Assembly (NCBI GenBank): GCA_964035575.1
Contig: OZ037851.1
Coordinates: 186,001-250,000, forward strand
Length of the DNA: 64,000 nucleotides
Direction: 5' to 3'
DNA from: Rhynchopus sp. YZ270_cl-10
Taxonomy: Eukaryota > Euglenozoa > Diplonemea > Diplonemida > Diplonemidae
Shown: in pieces, positions 44,181 through 54,149 of the stretch
How the letters are laid out: each line of letters starts with the position of its first letter
Numbering within the stretch: position 1 is the stretch's first letter
Translations under genes and position numbers: made by a program
The notes under the pieces: model-generated
The model's input: only the letters and a program-made list of their open reading frames with translations
Told to the model about the DNA's origin: nothing
The model's database searches: none

Positions 44181-45070
44181 TTCGAAAGCCATTAAAGTGG
44201 CTCTTGGGGTGTATAGGGTTAAAGAAGAAAAGTTTTATAAGATGACCCTAAGCCTCTCGTGCTTAGTCACCTAAAAAAACTGTAGTTGTTAATGCAGGTA
44301 CCTCCGACTGACCCACGTACGATGCCAGCCATCCGGATGAAAGCACAAAAGTACCCTGCGGCCTACAACAGTAGATGTAAAAAAAAAACTATAAACATCC
44401 CCCATGGCTGTGTAACTTAAGTTAAAAAAAAAACTTAAGTTTTCTCCGAAATCCTCCGGAAAATTTAGGCGACTTAAGCTACTGAAAAAAAAAACTTAAA
44501 TTAAAAAACTTAGGTTTTCGAGAAAAAAACTTAAGTTTTTTTAGAAAAAAAACGTAACTTAAGTTTTTTTTAAAAAAAAAACAGCTTAAGTTACCAACTT
44601 AAGTCACTTAAGTTAGCTTAAGTTACCGTTTTTTTTTTTTTGTTTTTATTTATTTATTTTGCTTGGGCGATGAACTTCACTGAAGGGGCCGGATACCCAT
44701 AGTTTCCTGATGCAGCATCCCTACTGAAAATTCCATGAGGGTGACCACCCAATCAAATCGGACTTATCACTGCACCCGCGTGCGGTCAAGTGCACACGTG
44801 AGGGGCGATTATTCGGAGTAGACATGACAGTGAAATGTCGACGGTAAAATGGCTGGTACATGCCAGTCATTTTCCATTTTCCGAAACGTAAATATTTTGC
44901 AACGAAATATTATGCTTGGCGTGGCTGCATAACCGATACACGTGTTGGGGGAAAAATTTTTCGTTGGTGAAGCTTTTAAACGGCGGCATTTGCATTTCTG
45001 GAATCCGTCCGGCCAGTGGTGGGGTCAATTTGCAGAAACGGACAAGTTCTCGTTTTTGGTCAATTTCCGC

Positions 45071-45213
45071 ACAGTACACAGGTACACAGGTACACAGGTA
45101 CACAGGTACACAGGTACACAGGTACACAGGTACACAGGTACACAGGTACACAGGTACACAGGTACACAGGTACACAGGTACACAGGTACACAGGTACACA
45201 GGTACACAGGTAC
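45071..45213. repeat. 8-bp minisatellite CAGGTACA
   Basis: About 17-18 near-perfect tandem copies of CAGGTACA. All three frames are open on both strands, which gives spurious Thr-Gly-Thr-Gln-Val-His-Arg-Tyr type open frames. A CCGGAC-rich block (about 45350-45500) follows, as it does near the related array at 48186. Confidence 0.85.
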
Positions 45214-46278
45214 GTAATCTGTGGTGGTCAAAAGTGTAAAATTCTTTCGTCAATACATTTTTTGAGCAACTGTTATACCTAGAGAATATGGTCACATCAC
45301 TCTTCAGACCACCTGCAGCTTCACCACCCACACGGTGGAGTCTGACCAGCCTGGCCTGAGGCCAAACCGGACTCACCCCCGAGTCCGCCTGGCCGGACTC
45401 GGGGTCCGGCCAACCAGACTCAGGGGTCCGCCTGGCCGGACCCCTGGCCGGACCCCGAGTCTGGTTGGCCGGACCCTGAGTCCGGTTGGCCGGACCCAAA
45501 AAAAAAATTTTTTTTTTTTTTTTTTGACATCACAAAAATGCCCTTGGTGGGTCCATATGACCCCAAAACTGTACTAAAAATGCAAATAAAGGCACTTACG
45601 AGCAGTTTAGAGCATCTAGAATTTATTCGACGGCAATTTTGTGTGCACTCTGTACATTTTGTATGGGCCATCGCCTTAGCAAAAAATCGAAAAATCTGAA
45701 AAAAAAAAATTTTTTTTTCGGGAAAAATTTGGCCTCTGGATTGGGTCTTGGGGCACCGAAAAATGCAAAAAAACGCAAAATTCGGGTGTTTTGACCATCT
45801 GGGGCTTCACCAAATACACGTATTTGAACTATACTACACTAAACAGTGGTTAGACAAGGCGATTTTTGACCAAAGAAAAAATAACTTTTTTGCCCAAAAC
45901 TGGCCGTGGTAGGTCATAAAATGGCCCAAAAAATCCAAAGAAAACCTCAGATTGGGCAAATGTTGAAAAAAATTTTCAAGTCAAAATTTCAGCCAAAATA
46001 CGGTCATACCCCGTGTACTGTAGTAGCTAATTTTGACGATTTGAGGCCATAAAAAGCAAAATTTGGCACTTTTGAGCCTCTGTAGGGGTCTAAAATGTCT
46101 AAAATGTGGTTTTGCGTACTCGATTTTTTAGACGAATTTTTTTTCTGTACTGGACACTGGGCACTGTACCCAGAGAAGGCACCTTGACAGCAGCGAAGGC
46201 GCAGGTTACGATGAAGACAAGGTATGTAAATATGTTTAACTGTCAGGCACTAGTGTAGATTCATTCCTTAAGTGGTTG

Positions 46279-46515
46279 TCAAGTTGTTGTGTGGTGGTGT
46301 TTGTTTTCCCTGATCACCCATCTCACTCTTTTTGGCTGGTGCTTGTAGACTACCCCTACTTTGTGTAATCGGAATAAACTTACGTATTGCTTGTCATAAG
46401 GCATCCGTTTTTTAACTTCTGCAGGCGTGCGCGTTACCTGCTGCACATAATATTCACCTCGCTTCGCTCGGTAAATACACTTATACATGGTCCCCTCGCT
46501 TCGCTTGGGAACCAT
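46279..46515 (-). CDS. possible small protein or exon, up to 78 aa
   Basis: A basic frame MVPKRSEGTMYKCIYRAKRG followed by YYVQQVTRTPAEVKKRMPYD and ending ENKHHHTTT. It lies inside the 44.4-48.6 kb TIR-bounded segment. A GTAAGT inside the frame could be a splice donor. I do not recognise the product, and the evidence is only an open frame without homopolymers. Confidence 0.25.
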   Translation of the reverse strand: MVPKRSEGTMYKCIYRAKRGEYYVQQVTRTPAEVKKRMPYDKQYVSLFRLHKVGVVYKHQPKRVRWVIRENKHHHTTT

Positions 46516-46900
46516 TGTGCAGCAGGAAACCCGCTGTAGTGTAAAAAAAAGGCTACTTTATTTCACGGTAATGCATAGTTATTACCACTCTCTTCATTAA
46601 CCTCATCTTTAATACTGTAAAATCGTTTAATTTGTCACACCCTAATTAACCGAGTTGAAATATCAGTCAGTAAATGGATTTTGTCACCCCCTCACATTAC
46701 GTGATGATTTAATTTATGTTTGTGGGTATTTTTTGTGTCTACTTTTTAAAGTACAGCCTTGAGTGATACTTTCTTCTGTATTAGGGACGGAAGAATTGTA
46801 AACGATTTTACAGTACTGCGTTTATACACCATAACTTAATCATACCCCACATTTACACTCATCACAGGATCGTGAAATCTGAACTGCATCCGTGATTGCG

Positions 46901-47231
46901 ATGAGAAGTTTCGCCGCTCTTCGACATTCTATCAACAACTTAAAAATCCGAAAGGCTTCACCCACATCAATCTATTCTGGGTTTGTGGACGAAGACCTGG
47001 GGGGTGGGAACACTTTGTCAGTCACTGCTATTGCCATTTAACCCAGGGAGCATAGCTAGTGCAAGAAATTCGACTTTGGAAACCTTCCGGAAAGTCTGTC
47101 CTCTGCTTACGGAGGACGAGGCACAAGAAAATATTGCGTTCCCCCAGAAAACCAGTGCACATTTCACACTCCTTGTGGGTGGTCTTGTTGCCTTTTTTGT
47201 CACAGTAATTTTGGCCCAGGCATGTTCTTGA
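46901..47231 (+). CDS. possible two-exon small membrane protein on the plus strand
   Basis: A first frame from 46901 (MRSFAALRHSINNLKIRKAS, amphipathic and basic like a mitochondrial leader) can be joined in frame to a second frame ending at 47231. The second frame contains STLETFRKVCPLLTEDEAQE and a C-terminal hydrophobic helix (LLVGGLVAFFVTVILA). Two joins keep the frame: a donor at 46981 (GTTTGT) to AG at 47050, or a donor at 47004 to AG at 47046. The product would be about 85-93 aa. It sits inside the TIR-bounded segment and on the strand opposite to all confident genes, so it could be a carried fragment. Confidence 0.3.
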
Positions 47232-48185
47232 AGCATGACAATTTAGTGTGTATGGGGCAGGGTGTTGTTTTGTTCTGAATTCTCTAGTTATCATCTAAGT
47301 CAATTGCGGGTGGTGGTTTGTGTAGCGTGAGGCACTCTTTTTAACAAACTTCCTGCGGCTGCTAAAGCGTTATTTCTTCGGATTTAACAACGTACAGCGT
47401 AACATAGTGGATTCGCCTGGTCGACACAACCTTTGATAGATATGGGATAACCAACCCCCTTCGACCCCTCGTGGGTTCACTGAACAAGCCCTCGTGGTAG
47501 TTCAACGCGATTGAACATTTAAATTTCTAGAGATGAAAGAACAAGATAACACTTCTGTACCCGCGCATCAAAATTGTGGAAAACTTTGCACCCCAAACAC
47601 CCTCAACAACGCCCGCCAAAAGGCGCCCCTTGTTGCTGGGAGTTGGTTCTCATTGATACCTGCACAGCGGGCATTCCTCTGAGTCCAACGCATGTTTGGC
47701 CTGTCTGCGGCGTTGTACTTAAGGTGCACGAAGACAGGGTCTGGTGGTAAATTTTGCGTAGTACTGCGACGTGGTACTGCGTGGGTCTGGGAATTTGGGT
47801 ACCTGGGTACAGGAAATTTGTTGTGGAAGACATCAACCACCATGCATTGAGGAGGGTAAGACAGTGTTCGCAGTTTCTACCTGATAGCATTACAACATTT
47901 AACTTCTCCACGGGGGTCTTGGGCCGTTCACTCGGTTCTACCTTGACTACCGGAAGATATTCTTGAGGCCTTTTTGGTCTCCTGAATATCCGGTCTTCCC
48001 GAACGGAGGCACACTTTGTGTGTTACTACGACCTGGCAATTTCCAGCAGTAGGTTAAGTAATCTTTCTTGTAAATTGTTGGATCATTATCTCCTCAGTGC
48101 ATGAATGCCCCACGTGACTGGACACTTTTGTGTTTGTCATGTGGAGCTGTGGTTGCTCTTTCACGACTTTTTTCCTTGTACACAG

Positions 48186-48280
48186 TGTACCTGGGTACCT
48201 GGGTACCTGGGTACCTGGGTACCTGGGTACCTGGGTACCTGGGTACCTGGGTACCTGGGTGCCTGGGTGCCTGGGTACCT
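48186..48280. repeat. 8-bp minisatellite CTGGGTAC
   Basis: About 11 tandem copies of CTGGGTAC with a few C-to-G variants at the 3' end, next to a CCGGAC-rich block (48285-48415) and then a run of about 29 A. It resembles the CAGGTACA array at 45071-45213 in period, in the GGTAC core and in its neighbour. Confidence 0.8.
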
Positions 48281-48426
48281 GGGGCGGCCAGGCGGACCCA
48301 CGGGTCCGCCTGGCCGGACTCAGGGTCCGGCCAACCGGACTCGGGGGTCCGCCTGGCCGGACTCAGGGGTCCGTCCTTTAGTCCGGCCAAAAGGGTCCGG
48401 CCATTTTGGTCACACTCCACCGTGCA

Positions 48427-48457
<31 letters not shown>

Positions 48458-48464
48458 CGATGAC

Positions 48465-48600
48465 CTAAGGTAACTTAGGTGACTTAAGTTTTTTTTTTTT
48501 AAAAAACTTAGGTCACCTAAGTTACACAGCCATGAGGTAACTTAGGTGACTTAAGTTTTTTTTTTTTAAAAAACTTAGGTCACCTAAGTTACACAGCCAT
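48465..48600. repeat. tandem 64-bp palindromes
   Basis: Two copies of a unit that is itself a near-perfect palindrome: GTAACTTAGGTGACTTAAG, a T/A centre, then AACTTAGGTCACCTAAGTTAC, each followed by ACAGCCATGA. They would form long hairpins. Related ACTTAAGT palindromes occupy 44412-44640. Confidence 0.75.
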
Positions 48601-48975
48601 GATCCCCCTCCCCAATACAAAAAAAAATAAGGTATTATGAGATGACCCTAAGCCCTCTCATGCTTAGTCACCTTACAAAAGGATAACACACAAGGCACTT
48701 ACCGTTCCCTTGCCTGCTTTGTTAGAAGACGGTCACCCTCTATACTGTTTTCATTTCTGTACAAACATAATTAGTTACATTACAACCAATTTTTACAAAA
48801 AAAGACATTTTTTTTCTAATACAATACCCCTTCCTCCCCCTGAGCATACCCCCAAGGCTGATTCGCATTTGCCCTTTTTTTCCTTCTATATTCGCCCTAT
48901 ATTCGGATGCGAAAAAAAGGGCGAAAACGAATTCGCTTTCGGGGTATGCGGCTCCTTCCTCCCCTCTCAGAAGAT

Positions 48976-51183
48976 CTACGAAAAGGGGGTTCCCGCTCTG
49001 AATTCGAAGGATTTGAGTTTGCATAGGGAGTGGACCTCTGCTTGGAGCTTTGCACTTCCGCAGTAGTAGACCAGCGAGTCTGCCGGTGCTTGCGTGAGGA
49101 TGCTGTGTATGCTCAGCCGCCCGACACTCATATCACGTTCCGCATGCGATGGGGTGTACGTCACTTCAGGATGCGATGTCAGTGCTGCGTGCACCTCCAG
49201 CTTCTCCAGCGGTGTTGCGCACAGCACATCCGTCACAAACTGAAACAACGGCAGCGACTTTGACGTATAGTACACATACACAGGTCGATGCAGACGCACA
49301 TCGTTCTCCATCAGGTACCCCACGAAGTCCATTAAATACGCACCCCCGGTACCACTTCCAAGCAAAACCAATGGGTTTGAAACAAAGTGCTCCCCAGCTG
49401 CCGGCATCAAGGAGTTGTACACAGAACGGTACGGTCCGTTGATAATCAATTCTGGGGAAAGGGTGGAGGCGAGACGCCGTGTTTCTGGGACAGGTCTGAG
49501 ACAGCGTGAGGTGCTTCCGAAGACCTGGACAATGATGGCGTAGTCCCAGTCGTTGTTCTCGTTGTCGTTGTCGTTGGAAGCAAAGCGCATGGAATCGTTG
49601 TCATCGAAGAAGCTGAGATTGCCGTATCGCTCTTCTAGGTTGCCGTCTGGTGCGGTGTTCATCCGTTGTATCTCACCTTCATCCCCTGCAACAAACTTAT
49701 GCGCCTTTGACCCCACATCCTGCAGCGCCGCCACATCCACCTCTGCAAGCTTCTTGGCCTTCGACCGCAAATGCCTGAAACGGTTCTGTATCACCGTGAA
49801 GGGGTGCCCACTCTCCCACCACGACGTCGCGCTCTTCACAAACACATGATCTCCCACCATGGACACAGGGGCGATCCCTGCTGTGTTGTTCCAATACACT
49901 ATCATATGGTCTGCATCGATGAACACAGTGTTCGACACTGCTTTGTAGGTACGATAGCAGTAGCGAGAGCAGAGCGTGTCCACGACATACCAGAGGAAGA
50001 CGGGGGCGTTCAAAATCCAGGTATGAGGATGCGAACGCCGCCTTGCGATGTCCACGAAGTACAGAACCGAGAGAAATATGTGCAAAATCTTCGCAGCGTT
50101 GAAGTACGGTATCACCATCAGCCGCGACCGAGACAATGGCATGAACACTGCGAACAACAACGTCATCCCAATCAACCTCCCAAGGTCATCAGAATTGATG
50201 CACACAGAATGCCGTAAATTGTCGACCTCATAACAGCCACCATCAATCTCCAAAATGTCATACCCATCAGGGTTCTGCAAAGATTCGTTGAAGCTCCGAT
50301 ACGCGGTGTACAGCCCCAACTGCTTTGAAAATGAGAGATTCGCAAACCCCGCAAAATGGTCGTCAAAGACCGCATCACCGACCAACCCTTGGAATGCTTC
50401 AAACGTATCAGCACTGCTGCCGATATGCTGTGTGAAGTTTGCGAACATCTTGCTTTGCTGCGTGGGTCCAGGCTTTGTCTCGTGTATCGGCGCCTTTAGG
50501 CCGGTCATAGATATAGGTAGAAACAGCACGGTACTCCACCCAGAGAAGATGTAAGGCAGCATGATCGACCAGACGTGAGGCACCGTCGCGAGGGCAGTGA
50601 TCCACCCCATTGCGCGGTGGATGCGTATGTTGTCTTCCGCTGCGTTTGTGAAGTCGACGACAAATTGCTGCCGTTCCATGAGCCAGTTGAATGTCATCGG
50701 AAGAAACGTAAGAAAACACCCAGAGAGCGCAGTCATACAGACCCGCCCCGACACCCTCGCCATCAGGTCATATGTAAACACCGTCCATGGCCCCTCCCTC
50801 CACTCCCTCCGGTCGGACCCAAAGCCTTTACCAAAAGATTCTCGGGGCCATAAATTAAGCCACACCCTGTCCACAACGAAGAATCCTGTTAGGGCAAGCC
50901 AGACCCCCCAGAATAAAGCGAAGTACGTCACCAGGTATGTCCTCCGCGCGCTGTTCACGGGAACCTCGAAGGCGGAGTGGGTGTCGTACTGGGAATGCTT
51001 TGAGGCAGCTTGGGAGGGCTGTGTAGGTGCTGTTGAGGGTGGGCTGTGCGTTCCTGCATGATCATGCCTTACGAGCATGGGAACATGCAGGTCCCTTTGT
51101 GAGGGATGATCAAACGATTCCCGAGAATACCCAGACATAGTGTCACCATACGGCACAGTGCTTGCACCACCCGCAAACCCCAT
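48976..51183 (-). CDS. NOX/ferric-reductase-like transmembrane oxidoreductase
   Basis: Predicted 735-aa plasma-membrane flavocytochrome of the NADPH oxidase/ferric reductase superfamily, which moves electrons from NAD(P)H through FAD and haems across a membrane (family knowledge). The N-terminal 80 residues are soluble; about six helices follow. H189 and H203 sit in one helix with the expected H-x13-H spacing. A later helix has H368 (KILHIFLSVLYFV), but the partner His expected 13 residues on is Arg381; the nearest are H385 and H387. HPFT at 460-463 fits the FAD site, LLGSGTGGAYLMDF the NADPH site, and YYCGSAKL the C-terminal motif. A long loop (about 212-330) lies between helices. No EF-hands. 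CTAACAG ends at 51214, 30 nt before the ATG. Single exon. Confidence 0.8.
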   Translation of the reverse strand: MGFAGGASTVPYGDTMSGYSRESFDHPSQRDLHVPMLVRHDHAGTHSPPSTAPTQPSQAASKHSQYDTHSAFEVPVNSARRTYLVTYFALFWGVWLALTGFFVVDRVWLNLWPRESFGKGFGSDRREWREGPWTVFTYDLMARVSGRVCMTALSGCFLTFLPMTFNWLMERQQFVVDFTNAAEDNIRIHRAMGWITALATVPHVWSIMLPYIFSGWSTVLFLPISMTGLKAPIHETKPGPTQQSKMFANFTQHIGSSADTFEAFQGLVGDAVFDDHFAGFANLSFSKQLGLYTAYRSFNESLQNPDGYDILEIDGGCYEVDNLRHSVCINSDDLGRLIGMTLLFAVFMPLSRSRLMVIPYFNAAKILHIFLSVLYFVDIARRRSHPHTWILNAPVFLWYVVDTLCSRYCYRTYKAVSNTVFIDADHMIVYWNNTAGIAPVSMVGDHVFVKSATSWWESGHPFTVIQNRFRHLRSKAKKLAEVDVAALQDVGSKAHKFVAGDEGEIQRMNTAPDGNLEERYGNLSFFDDNDSMRFASNDNDNENNDWDYAIIVQVFGSTSRCLRPVPETRRLASTLSPELIINGPYRSVYNSLMPAAGEHFVSNPLVLLGSGTGGAYLMDFVGYLMENDVRLHRPVYVYYTSKSLPLFQFVTDVLCATPLEKLEVHAALTSHPEVTYTPSHAERDMSVGRLSIHSILTQAPADSLVYYCGSAKLQAEVHSLCKLKSFEFRAGTPFS

Positions 51184-51627
51184 AGTATAGTAGAGGGGAA
51201 GGAGCTTCCCCTTCTGTTAGTGGAAATGAGTGGGGGGAGAAAAACGGGGGAAATATGGGTTTTATAGTCCCCTTTGTAAACCACATTGGTTTGTTCTTCT
51301 TTTTTGCTTTCAACCTTTTTTATTCATTTACTTTTTTGTTGTTTGGGAGACACGCCCTACGTGTCGGTTCTGTGGAAAGACCAGCACGGAACCACCTGTG
51401 TGCTCCCTTTTCATGTCGATCCATGAAAACTGTATCACAAGTGATACCGGGGGAAAAACAGTTTGTAAATTGCGGAAGACGCAAAACAAACTCGCGAACG
51501 AAAAAAGAGTTTTTTCTGCGAAGTGGTGGTAATAGGGAGAATAAAACATTACGAAAAAACCTCCACTCTCATTTCGCAAGCTTCATTTCCGTTTTGGTTT
51601 TCTCCTCACAGGAAAAAAAAAAATGCA
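51184..51627. promoter_or_regulatory. spacer upstream of the NOX-like gene with splice-acceptor-like site
   Basis: On the minus strand CATTTCCACTAACAG ends at 51214, 30 nt upstream of the NOX-like ATG, like a branch site fused to a 3' splice site. The stretch 51340-51410 resembles 57920-57980 (shared TTTGGGAGACAC and GCACGGAACCACC), another dispersed repeat. Confidence 0.4.
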
Positions 51628-52000
51628 ATGGCAGCGATTGTGAAGGCGATATACTCAGTGGCCGGGGGCGTCGCACGTTTTGAGTTGCTGACCGTGTGGC
51701 TGCCTCCTCCTCAGCGACTTCCCGGTATGTCGTGCTGGTGCTTCCAAATGTGGGTCCGTGTTGTAGGACACATACAGACCGTACTCCTCGTTTCGGAATT
51801 TGGATAGCGCATTGCTCGAGATATTAGGATCCTATTCCAATGTTGACAAGTGGGATGCTCCGATACTCTTAGCCGAAAAGGTGCGGCTCCCGTACATGGA
51901 CGAGAACGGGAAGGCGGGGTGGATCGCTGTCCTCCCTCTTCTTGGCAAGGAGGAGGTGTGGGATGAGTTTGTGGCGTACCGAGAACTCGAACGGAGATGA
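51628..52000 (+). CDS. possible two-exon small protein on the plus strand, 89 aa
   Basis: Exon 1 (51628-51724, MAAIVKAIYSVAGGVARFEL...) ends at a GTATGT donor. Joining to AG at 51827 gives an in-frame second exon (51828-52000) with DKWDAPILLAEKVRLPYMDE and the end WDEFVAYRELERR. Codon use looks protein-coding in both parts. The product is unrecognised. The nearer AG sites do not keep the frame. If real, it is divergent from the NOX-like gene and an exception to the one-strand layout. Confidence 0.4.
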
Positions 52001-54149
52001 CATCACGCTTTCTCAGCGGTGAAGATGGGAAGGGAATTTCGGCGTGGAAATTCTGGTGTAGCAACGACATTAAGAAGAGGTTCCCAACGAGAGTGGCATG
52101 CTGTCACCCGCAGCGAAAAGAAGAGTGAAAAGCGGTATGGAAGCCACCTTTTTGGCCCCAAAATTGAAAGGGAAAAATTTTGTTTTTGATGTGAACAGGG
52201 AAATCCTGAGGAGGAGAGAGAGGGAGATGGAAAAATATATGCACCCCCCCATTTCTTATTTATCGTTTTTTGAAAGATAAAAAAAGCGATACCACACACA
52301 GAGCTTTGTACTCCCCCCAGTGTCTTTCCACAGCAGAAACTAGAGTGCTCCGCACGAAGCCAGATTCCTTCCCCTTATTTCCAGGCAAGGGGGGTCAGTA
52401 TAAAGCCCCAAAAAGAAAACATACAAAATCACTCCAAAAAAAATGCACAATGAGAACAAAACAAAAGAAACGCGGAAGTTGAATGAAACCTCACGGAATC
52501 ACACATTTCAAATAAAAGGGGGGGAGCAGAGATGGGGGGGGAGAGGTATGTGTGGAAAAAAAAAAAACTGAACAAAAAAAAAAATAAAAATAAAAAAGAG
52601 CTTCAGGAGGAAGAGAGTCATCTCTCCTTCGCTGAGGCAGGGGCAGAACGAAGCAAAGATGACCTATGGAGCACCTGGTGCGCACATCTTTGTTTACCGT
52701 AACAGGGGGGGGAGAAGAAACCGTGTGATAAAAAAAGAAAAAAAAAACGAATGTATCTCGTTGTGCATGTTCACATCTTTCAGAAAAAAGCATTTGGAAA
52801 ATGAAATTGGCCGCCATGGGGGCTGCAATACATCCGTCATATTTAAAGCGGGAGCGAAGAAAAGGAAAAGGAAAATTTAAAAGATGACTTTAAGACCTCT
52901 CCTGTTTAGTCACCTTAAAGAACTGTGGGGGAAAAAAATTCTACTAGAAATCAGCGTCACGGTACGTTACAGTAAACTGAACGGGGGAAATGCAATAATT
53001 ATGCGATGCATTTTATCCACCACAAAACGCTGACTGTAAAGAATCGAGAAAAAAAAACAACTCTTTCCTGCAAAACAAAGACTAAAGGCACCGCGATTGG
53101 GGTTTTTTTTTTGTTCACAGTCCTTCAATGTTTCTTTACAATGCGGGAAAGGAAGAAGTCCACAGGCGAATACAACAATAAACTACAAAACACCACTTCA
53201 CGTCTCACATAACCTCTAGGCGCTCTCTGTGTATTTGGTCGGTTGTTGTTTTGCTGATCCATCCAAAAACAAAAGTGACGTTGAAGCAAAACTAAACTAA
53301 AATTTGTCCACTAATCTACTACTGAGTCTTTTTTCGTTGACCTCAGCAGCAATAAGTAATTCAAAAATGGAAAAAAAAAGCGTGAGGACAAATTTGCCGT
53401 TGGCTATGTTCAGTTTCTAATAACACGGTGTGTAAGCAAAAAAAAAAGAAAAATACCTCCCATCCCAGTGGAAAGTGGCACCTTATCCGGTTACCCGCCG
53501 TAACACTCCTGCAAAAAAAACTGATATTCAACACACATACAACATTCTTTTCGCGAAGGGTATTGCGAAAGAAAATGAAAACAAAAATACTATGAGGGGT
53601 TTTGGCCGGTGTAACATCCTGCATCTCAGTGTTTAGTCAAAAGTAACTATTTATTTTGCAGGAGCTACGTGGAGACGGGGGGAAAAGAAAGAAAAAAAAG
53701 AAGAAAAAAAACTGATAAAAAAAAACAAATGAAAGAATCCATCAAGAGACATCGAGAATGTACCTCTCGCATCTTTCACATATGAAGTACGGCACGGGAG
53801 GTGTGGAGGGGAGAGAGGTGAATAGAGTTGTTGTTGCATTATCTAATACAGGACAAGATACTTGGCGACCAAATAATATTGGCGGATTTTGGGGGTTTTC
53901 TTGCAATTGGCAACTTTTTTGGTCGCCAATATTACTTGTCCTACTGTAATACAATACAGCCACACAGAGGGTGAGGAATGTGCAAAATGTGAGCACCCAA
54001 AAACCTTCACAACCTCAACGCCACGCCCTCTTTCCCATGACACCACCCCCACCCGCACGTAGTATTTCTTTTTTGAACTGAACGAACCTGAACAAAATGA
54101 AGATATTTTCCATCTCTCTGCCGAGAAATATTTATCTCCGTGGGAGCTC
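52001..54149. other. gene-free spacer
   Basis: No gene is supported. The spacer is AT-rich with many A runs, a class I hairpin at 52881-52917 and a miniature inverted-repeat element at 53848-53947. Confidence 0.5.
53848..53947. mobile_element. 100-bp miniature inverted-repeat element
   Basis: The arms ACAGGACAAGATACTTGGCG and, at the other end, its imperfect reverse complement finishing TTACTTGTCCTACTGT pair over about 25 bp and leave a short centre. A 3-bp AAT on each side may be the target duplication, but that is too short to be sure. It is a typical MITE in size and form. Confidence 0.55.

Larger units (their letters stand above)
44403..48601. mobile_element. about 4.2-kb TIR-bounded segment with 5-bp target duplication
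   Basis: The left end starts CATGGCTGTGTAACTTA and the right end finishes with the inverted copy TAAGTTACACAGCCATG. ATCCC flanks both (44398-44402 and 48602-48606). Inside each end there are arrays of ACTTAAGT palindromes (44412-44640 and 48465-48600, the latter as two copies of a 64-bp unit), then 8-bp minisatellites and CCGGAC-rich blocks. The centre (46.2-48.1 kb) has possible small coding pieces but no transposase I recognise. Family unassigned. A composite of smaller insertions is possible. Confidence 0.5.

Noticed and set aside
45071-45213. CRISPR array
   Set aside because: Direct 8-bp tandem units without spacers in a eukaryotic genome; it is a minisatellite.
45016-45282. Open frames with repeated TGTQVHRY
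   Set aside because: They arise from the 8-bp minisatellite, which has no stops in any frame.
47568-47966. Overlapping open frames on both strands at 47.6-48.0 kb
   Set aside because: No domain, no start context and no splice structure; inside a repeat-rich TIR-bounded segment.
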